DNA from: Glandiceps talaboti
Lineage: Eukaryota > Hemichordata > Enteropneusta > Spengelidae
Reading direction: 5' to 3'
Assembly (NCBI RefSeq): GCF_964340395.1
Contig: NC_135570.1
Location: 7,992,822 to 8,042,821 of the forward strand
DNA: 50,000 nucleotides
Part shown: piece after piece, positions 42,910 through 50,000 of the stretch
Position numbering within the stretch: the first letter of the stretch is position 1
Layout of the letters: each line of letters starts with the position of its first letter
Notes under the pieces: generated by a model
Databases searched by the model: none
What the model was told of the DNA's origin: nothing
Seen by the model: the letters and a program-made list of their open reading frames with translations, nothing else
Made by a program: the position numbers and the translations under genes

Positions 42910-45900
42910 TGCTAAATGTTTACTAAACACTAAACATGTTTTGACATTGTTTTTGTTTTAATACTAAATGATAACATTTGCATCGTACTAATACATCTAT
43001 TCTAACATATATTTTATTAACATAATCTTAACACTGTTATTCAGTATTTGTTTACAATGTACAAATGATGGGTATTCTAATATTGTATTTTCTTAGCACT
43101 AACTGATGCCAATATTCTAACTTTTACGTAGCACGAAAACAAGTCTCCACTTTGCTAAGAGGTCAACCTGCATTAACCCTGACGTATCAACCAATAGAAA
43201 TCTTCCTAGCCCACTTGCTGTAACTTTCTCTTTCATAAGGAGAATGTCTATTGAGAGCAGTTCAAAGATGGTTTAGACGTACCCAAGTGACGTTTTCACT
43301 AATCAACCAACTAATGGTAAAATTCTAAGTCAGTTAGAGTTCGAAAAGAGAGACGGACCACTTTGGTTATTCTTCGCTCCGCTCAAACTGATCTACGGAC
43401 ACCTCTCTTGTCGAACTCTAACCTATACTCTGTGTTTGCCACTGTTCTGAAAGTCTGAGGGGTTCTTGGTCGATTTTAATAATCATACAGACTTGTTTAT
43501 CGGTGACAAGGTTCTTTTCACCGTCTTCTTGGATACGACTTTACTATTTTATACCTATAGTGTATTATGCTCTATCATGCATGGTAAAACAATACATGAG
43601 CTACAATAATCTCGTAAATGCCACGTGACCTACTCTTGACCAATCAAGAAGTGAATTCCTTTTGCAATATGCTATACAATCAGATTTGCTATAACATGGT
43701 GTGTATAGCTGTTTACCTGACTGCAGAGTGAACTAATAGTCGGTTTTTTACCATCAAAATTACCAACAGTATGGAGATAAGTTTACCAACAGTTTCTAAC
43801 AGGTTTTGATGTGTAATGTGTGTGGCTTTTGACTCGGAGGTGTATACAATTACCATTAGTATTTGGAGTAACTAACCGGTAGCTCATTAAGCAAAACAGA
43901 ACGTGCGTTACTTGAAATATATCACAGAATGTGAAAATCGAACTAAAATTGTTCAAATGTGGAACAGGTTAAGGTTGTGAATGTAGGCACTGCTGTATAC
44001 TGTTAGTAATAACACGCAATGTATTAAAGCGTAGATGGAGAGTGTAAGGCTCACGTGTTTCATCGCTGATTTTATTTTTCCGATAACGCAATAATCAAGG
44101 CATCCTCTGCTGGTTACCATGGCGACCGAACGTAAGGATAATTATCGTAATCGGCAATTTCTGCAGCAGCTGGCCTTTGAAAAGAAAATTAAAGACGTGA
44201 TGGAAATATGACCCGAGGCAACCCTGAGCACTGAAACGGTTCTTTATCACACGTTTCCGCCACATGTTTGGGTTTCTCTTCTCCACGACTTGAATAAATT
44301 AACGAGTCGGACTTCAAGTCATAAACGCGCCTCTTCATTGGTATTACGTTCCGGCATCGATTTAGAGCAGATTACGGCAAGTAATGGAAAACGTCGGGAA
44401 AATGAAATTGCATGTACGCTTCACCGTTTATCGCAGAGATCCTGCAATCAGCTAAATACTTATAAATTGCTTGTAAATTAGGACACAGTCCAATCTGTTC
44501 AATATTCGTCATGCTGATAGAGAATACACGACACAGTTTAATACGGCTTGCAATAGATTGTGATTTAGACCTTTTTTTTGTAGCGTCACCAAACTCATTA
44601 TTTTGCGAAGTATTAAAGCTTCACATTTTGTTGTCTGTAAAGCCGTATTCTACCGTCTTGCTGTATATGTTATTACTGAATATCCGATTGCGGTGTACTT
44701 TTTACAATATATACGTTCACCAGACAACCATTTTACTTGGAATATTGAAATTTATTGCTATTCTATAGTTCCGTTGGTAACCACCTCGAACAAGGACAAT
44801 AATATTAGACTTATTTCTCTCGTAATGTTTCACTAAGTTGGACTGAACCATTATAGTATGGGGAAACGTTTTGAAAGTAAGAAATGTTTAGGCCTTTTTT
44901 GTGGTGCTTGGCCTAAATATCTCGTTCTTTTCTGTAAAACTTGATTATAAAGACAGTCACGAACATCTACCATCCAAGGTACAGTGTAGCCATTAGTCGA
45001 ATGAAGTCCATTAAAGTTGGCAATATTGCCTTTTAACTTGGTTCTAATAGATAAATCGCCTTCACTCCCTTGATAAATCATCAACTACATATTAATTCAC
45101 GGATGCGTTCTAAATGTGACGAAAAATGAGAAGAGCACGGAGGGCGCAAAAACTCGTTAATCAGACAGTTGATTCCTTGGGCGATTATCCAAGTCACTGC
45201 CTAGGCTATTAGTTGACGCCTGTTGTTTTCATCGCGCGCTGTCTAGGCGTCCCCCGATGACGGCCGCATAATTGCACTACATTTACGTTGTTCGTTTATT
45301 ATCTCGTACTTCGCGAGACTTCAAGAGCAGCTAAGGAGACGTGAATGAGGCATGAGTTACACTTCATGTCATACAACTATTATTGAGGTCATCTGATGAA
45401 TATTAGTTACCTTGTTATTTCCATTCTCGCAAACGAGTGCGTATTTTTTTCCATCGTAATGTTGTGGTGGCAGGGCTTGTGCAACAGTTTCAAAGAGCTC
45501 TGTAATTTTGCGACAATGGCTTGTCCAAGATATCTACTCCGTGGTTCTAAAAAAAAATCATAAAGCGCTTCTTTCAGGAACTACTAGATGAACAAAAACA
45601 AGTGAATTTATTATTGGATGAGGCTAAACCGTGACAAAAGAACGATTTTACCAATGGGAAATCCATGAGAATCAGAGCCTGTAACCATGGTAACAAAGGA
45701 CACACCGACTTTGGCATTGAAACGAATACTTACAAAAAAATTGCAATTCCATTATGTCTGAAAATGGCAAAAGGATGACTAGAAGCGAGAGGGGGTGGCG
45801 AGCAATACTGCAGCAAAAAATACTTCTCCAATTTCAAGGAACGAACGCCCTTTATTATTGAGTATCTTTTATTGACTCTTGTAGTGAATTTAGCAACACA

Positions 45901-46820
45901 GTTTTGATATGTCCTTTCATTGACCAGATTAAAATAAGCTAGATAACGATATCACAATTGAAATCAACATTCCTCTAACTCTGCCGTCCCTCAACTCAAT
46001 GAGTGTGAACTGTACACACACCTTCTCTTGGCTCGGTCAATGAGATTAAGATTACTTCATTTTTATAGCCTTTTATGAACTGGATTTCAAGCCTCTTCGT
46101 AGCTATTAGTTGGCGATACGCCTACATACAACGTCATTAGTTCGTGTTAGTAGAGTAGTTCATGTTCAGTTAAAAGTTGAAAGTCAAGTCCTCGCTTTAA
46201 TCTCTACACTCACTGTCACAGTTTTCGGACAGTCAAGTTATTCGGCAATAACTATTGGATGAACATTGTAATAAAAAAAGGGTAACACTCATTATTGTTG
46301 TTTAAGCAATTTCCTTAGGGTCATTTTCAACTGCAGTGGTTAAAAGTCGGAATTAATGTTGTGGTTTACGTAGTCCTTGAATTTATAACCCTACATCGAT
46401 GACTTAGTAATCAGACATAACATTCTCACGCCGATTTACGTATTTGTCTGACTTTAAATATGCTATTTCAGAATCTTTGATTTAAACACAAGACAAAAAC
46501 ATTGGTATTATGACATTTTGATCACTGTTACAATAAAATCGGTTGTTTCTGCAAAGACATTATCATGAACACCGTCCTACTTCCAGATTCGATCCTGGGC
46601 TTCGATCACAGTTCATGGCACCGCGGCTTGGCAGTGTATGTCTAGACGCGTAAAGATGAGCGGTGTCCGATATCTGAGACACTTCGTTGCTCCAAACACC
46701 TAGCTAAGACTATATTGACTTTTTCAGTGCGTTGAATGTTTTCTCAAGGTGTTAATATATTTAAATGAAATGAAATGAAATGTCACGTGGTTATTAACAA
46801 GAACTTCAAGAATCACTACA
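42910..46820. other. Long noncoding stretch, mostly unique sequence
   Basis: No gene recognised on either strand. X-box-like sites lie at 44113-44126 and 45681-45694, and E-boxes CACGTG at 43622-43627, 44053-44058 and 46784-46789. There is a short AAATG repeat at 46763-46780. CpG seems more frequent than in the introns; not counted. Confidence 0.45.
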
Positions 46821-46824
46821 GACT

Positions 46825-48670
46825 CTCCATAAATGGACGACTGGTGTTGTATTGGTATGTATGCAGTACACTACTCACTCCCCATATATGAGTGACTGGT
46901 GTTATAACAGTATGTATGCAGTACACTACAAACTCTCCATAGATGGGTGACTGGTGTTGTATTGGTATGTATGCAGTACACTACTCACTCCCCATATATG
47001 AGTGACTGGTGTTATAACAGTATGTATGCAGTACACTACTCACTCCCCATATATGGGTGACTGGTGTTGTATTGGTATGTATGCAGTACACTACTCACTC
47101 CCCATATATGAGTGACTGGTGTTATAACAGTATGTATGCAGTACACTACTCACTCCCCATATATGGGTGACTGGTGTTGTATTGGTATGTATGCAGTACA
47201 CTACTCACTCCCCATATATGAGTGACTGGTGTTATAACAGTATGTATGCAGTACACTACAAACTCTCCATAGATGGGTGACTGGTGTTGTATTGGTATGT
47301 ATGCAGTACACTACTCACTCCCCATATATGAGTGACTGGTGTTATAACAGTATGTGTGCAGTACACTACAAACTCTCCGTAGATGGGTCACTGGTGTTGT
47401 ATTGGTATGTATGCAGTACACTATAATCTCCCCATAGATGGGTGACTGGTGTTGTATTGGTATGTATGCAGTACACTATAGTCTCTCCATAAATGGGTGA
47501 CTGGTGTTGTATTGGTATGTATGCAGTACACTATAGTCTCCCAATAGATGGATGACTGGTGTTGTATTGGTATGTATGCAGTACACTATAGTCTCTCCAT
47601 AGATGGGTGACTGGTGTTGTATTGGTATGTATGCAGTACACTATAGTCTCTCCATAGATGGGTGACTGGTGTTGTATTGGTATGTATGCAGTACACTATA
47701 GTCTCTCCATAGATGGGTGACTGGTGTTGTATTGGTATGTATGCAGTACACTATAGTCTCTCCATAGATGGGTGACTGGTGTTGTATTGGTATGTATGCA
47801 GTACACTATAGTCTCTCCATAGATGGGTGACTGGTGTTGTATTGGTATGTATGCAGTACACTATAGTCTCTCCATAGATGGGTGACTGGTGTTGTATTGG
47901 TATGTATGCAGTACACTATAGTCTCTCCATAGATGGGTGACTGGTGTTGTATTGGTATGTATGCAGTACACTATAGTCTCTCCATAGATGGGTGACTGGT
48001 GTTGTATTGGTATGTATGCAGTACACTATAGTCTCTCCATAGATGGGTGACTGGTGTTGTATTGGTATGTATGCAGTACACTATAGTCTCTCCATAGATG
48101 GGTGACTGGTGTTGTATTGGTATGTATGCAGTACACTATAGTCTCTCCATAGATGGGTGACTGGTGTTGTATTGGTATGTATGCAGTACACTATAGTCTC
48201 TCCATAGATGGGTGACTGGTGTTGTATTGGTATGTATGCAGTACACTATAGTCTCTCCATAGATGGGTGACTGGTGTTGTATTGGTATGTATGCAGTACA
48301 CTATAGTCTCTCCATAGATGGGTGACTGGTGTTGTATTGGTATGTATGCAGTACACTATAGTCTCTCCATAGATGGGTGACTGGTGTTGTATTGGTATGT
48401 ATGCAGTACACTATAGTCTCTCCATAGATGGGTGACTGGTGTTGTATTGGTATGTATGCAGTACACTATAGTCTCTCCATAGATGGGTGACTGGTGTTGT
48501 ATTGGTATGTATGCAGTACACTATAGTCTCCCCATAGATGGGTGACTGGTGTTGTATTGGTATGTATGCAGTACACTATAGTCTCTCCATAAATGGGTGA
48601 CTGGTGTTGTATTGGTATGTATGCAGTACACTATAGTCTCTCCATAAATGGGTGACTGGTGTTGTAACAG
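46825..48670 (+). repeat. 55-bp minisatellite, ~33 copies, partly with dimer structure
   Basis: The unit runs from GTACACTATAGTCTCTCCAT through GGGTGACTGGTGTTGTATTG to GTATGTATGCA. From about 46850 to 47360 two unit types alternate (one with GTGTTATAACAG and CCCCATATATGAG, the other with GTGTTGTATTGG), a 110-bp higher-order period. From about 47400 on a single, nearly identical type is repeated. Confidence 0.98.
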
Positions 48671-49560
48671 AGTATATAACAAACACTACAGACACCCGTT
48701 ATTACGTTTACATTGTTCTACAGAAATGTTAAAATTTGAGTAGTGTCCAGTATGTGAAATCAGAAGAGTGACGTCATAAAAATATGGATGCATGATCTTC
48801 CAACGGTCAGAGTGGCTGGCTTGGAATTTGCAGGTTGCAGAACTTCGCCTCTGCCGTTTGTTTTTGAGAGGCTAAAATCCGGATGTCATTTAGCAAGATT
48901 TGAACCATTATTGTGCCTCAGTAAACCCAGGTGTATGATTGTGAATATGATATGACACAAACTGTTATGTGAATATTTTAATCGCGTGCGTTTGCAGAGA
49001 CTGCAATGGATTGTATCCTTCCAACATCTTGTACCGTGAACCAACACAGAAATGGTAATATAACATTTGTCCAATGTGAAAATAAGTTGATAACTGTAAA
49101 TTTTATTTACAAACAAAAACATTCACGAAAATGTGTTTTATTGTATATTGCAACACATGGCCTGTCATTTCCCTTAGTTAAACTACACTAGCAACATATT
49201 GAACGTTTTTTGAAACTTTTTTGTTAGAGATAACGAGTTTACCACATTGTAATAGCCTGAACAGTATCGAATAACCTGTTGGTAAATGCATTTGTGCATC
49301 TGTACATGTACTGTAATATGATGCAATATATCCAATCAAATTGATTTTTGGGTCCGCACCCAAAAAACCGCCAGAAGGAATCTCAATTTCAACTTGTTAC
49401 TATACGATGTATAGATGACATAAAGCTCTAATTGACATGCAAAATGTTTGAATTATTTCAGTGAATACATTGTTGGTTGTCTGATCGAAAAAAATAATAC
49501 CGTAGTTATAGCTAGAGAATGGTTAATTAACCTATAAACACCCAACTTTCTACTCTCATC
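48671..49560. other. Sequence without a supported feature
   Basis: Short open frames on both strands match nothing I recognise. Confidence 0.45.
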
Positions 49561-49562
49561 GT

Positions 49563-49700
49563 TATTGTTGTTGTTGTTGTTGTTGTCGTCGTCGTCGTCG
49601 TTGTTGTTGTACTGGCGTTGGTGTTGTCGTCGTCGTCGTTGTTGTTGTACTGGCGTTGGTGTTGTCGTCGTCGTCGTCGCCGCCGCCGCCGCCGTTATCG
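49563..49700. repeat. GTT/GTC/GCC trinucleotide repeat with a 38-bp duplication
   Basis: Runs of GTT, then GTC, then GCC. The segment with TACTGGCGTTGGTGTTGTCG is present twice, 38 bp apart. Open frames on both strands are due to the triplets. Confidence 0.95.
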
Positions 49701-49739
49701 TTGTTGTAGTCAGCTTTGTTGACATCGTTGTTATCATAA

Positions 49740-50000
49740 ATCAAGGCAGTGTAATGGGGGTCTATGTTCCACTTTTAAACCGTATCTGTAATTAGGTCAC
49801 AGGGGTTGAAGTTAAGATATACATGAAGTCACGCCTTGCATCTACACTTCAGTGGTGTTATACGTTCTACTACTCTCTGTTACGTTTTTCATCGACTTTT
49901 GTGCATCCACTGTTCTGCTTTGTCAAACTGACAAAAGCGGAAAGTGAATGGTTGTATTGGAGGTCGTAAAACCATCGTCTGCGAGACGAGTCTGCCTCCT
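49740..50000. other. End of window, no supported feature
   Basis: No exon, repeat or motif that I could support was found here. Confidence 0.4.

Noticed and set aside
46825-48670. Regular array considered as a CRISPR-like repeat.
   Set aside because: Units abut with no unique spacers, and the genome is eukaryotic; it is a minisatellite.
1-50000. tRNA, rRNA and snRNA genes.
   Set aside because: None was recognised by eye; a covariance-model scan (tRNAscan-SE, Infernal) would settle this.

Overview
This is a piece of an animal nuclear genome. Genes are split by GT-AG introns into short exons, the DNA is AT-rich, and there are many microsatellites, minisatellites and short fold-back transposon relics. 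No bacterial operons, viral genes, tRNAs, rRNAs or CRISPR arrays were seen. The encoded proteins resemble vertebrate proteins closely, but the genes are compact and the repeats match no vertebrate family I know. This suggests an invertebrate bilaterian, perhaps a non-vertebrate deuterostome or a spiralian. I cannot name the species.

Three genes were reconstructed by joining exons at splice sites with reading phase kept throughout. All are on the + strand. (1) 191-2074: the last four coding exons of Bicaudal-C (BICC1), including the C-terminal SAM domain; the 5' part lies outside the window. (2) 8975-19465: a complete 13-exon family I soluble inorganic pyrophosphatase (331 residues) with an arginine-rich mitochondrial-type presequence followed by a second in-frame Met at the usual start of the cytosolic enzyme. 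(3) 23524-32137: a complete 7-coding-exon leucine-rich-repeat gene orthologous to LRMDA (C10orf11), 257 residues. From memory, the human orthologues BICC1, PPA1 and LRMDA all lie on chromosome 10q21-q22, so the window appears to preserve an old gene linkage. The three proteins have unrelated jobs (RNA binding, pyrophosphate hydrolysis, an LRR protein tied to melanocyte differentiation), so no joint pathway is implied.

Between and inside the genes lie palindrome-rich tandem arrays (3.5-4.4 kb), a TATG microsatellite (6.4-6.9 kb), a two-part satellite (7.4-8.2 kb), a 33-bp minisatellite (12.35-12.86 kb), a roughly 45-bp CCAAT-containing minisatellite just after the pyrophosphatase stop codon, and at least five families of short non-autonomous or fold-back elements with two or more copies each.

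From about 32.2 kb to the end no gene could be supported. Within this part, 36-46.8 kb holds few repeats and looks richer in CpG than the introns. It is a candidate regulatory or gene-desert region. It is followed by a 1.85-kb minisatellite of 55-bp units that has a two-unit higher-order structure in its first third. No clearly new biological system was found. The most unusual items are the duplicated splice acceptors in the pyrophosphatase gene, a perfect 38-bp hairpin at 42.8 kb and the higher-order minisatellite.
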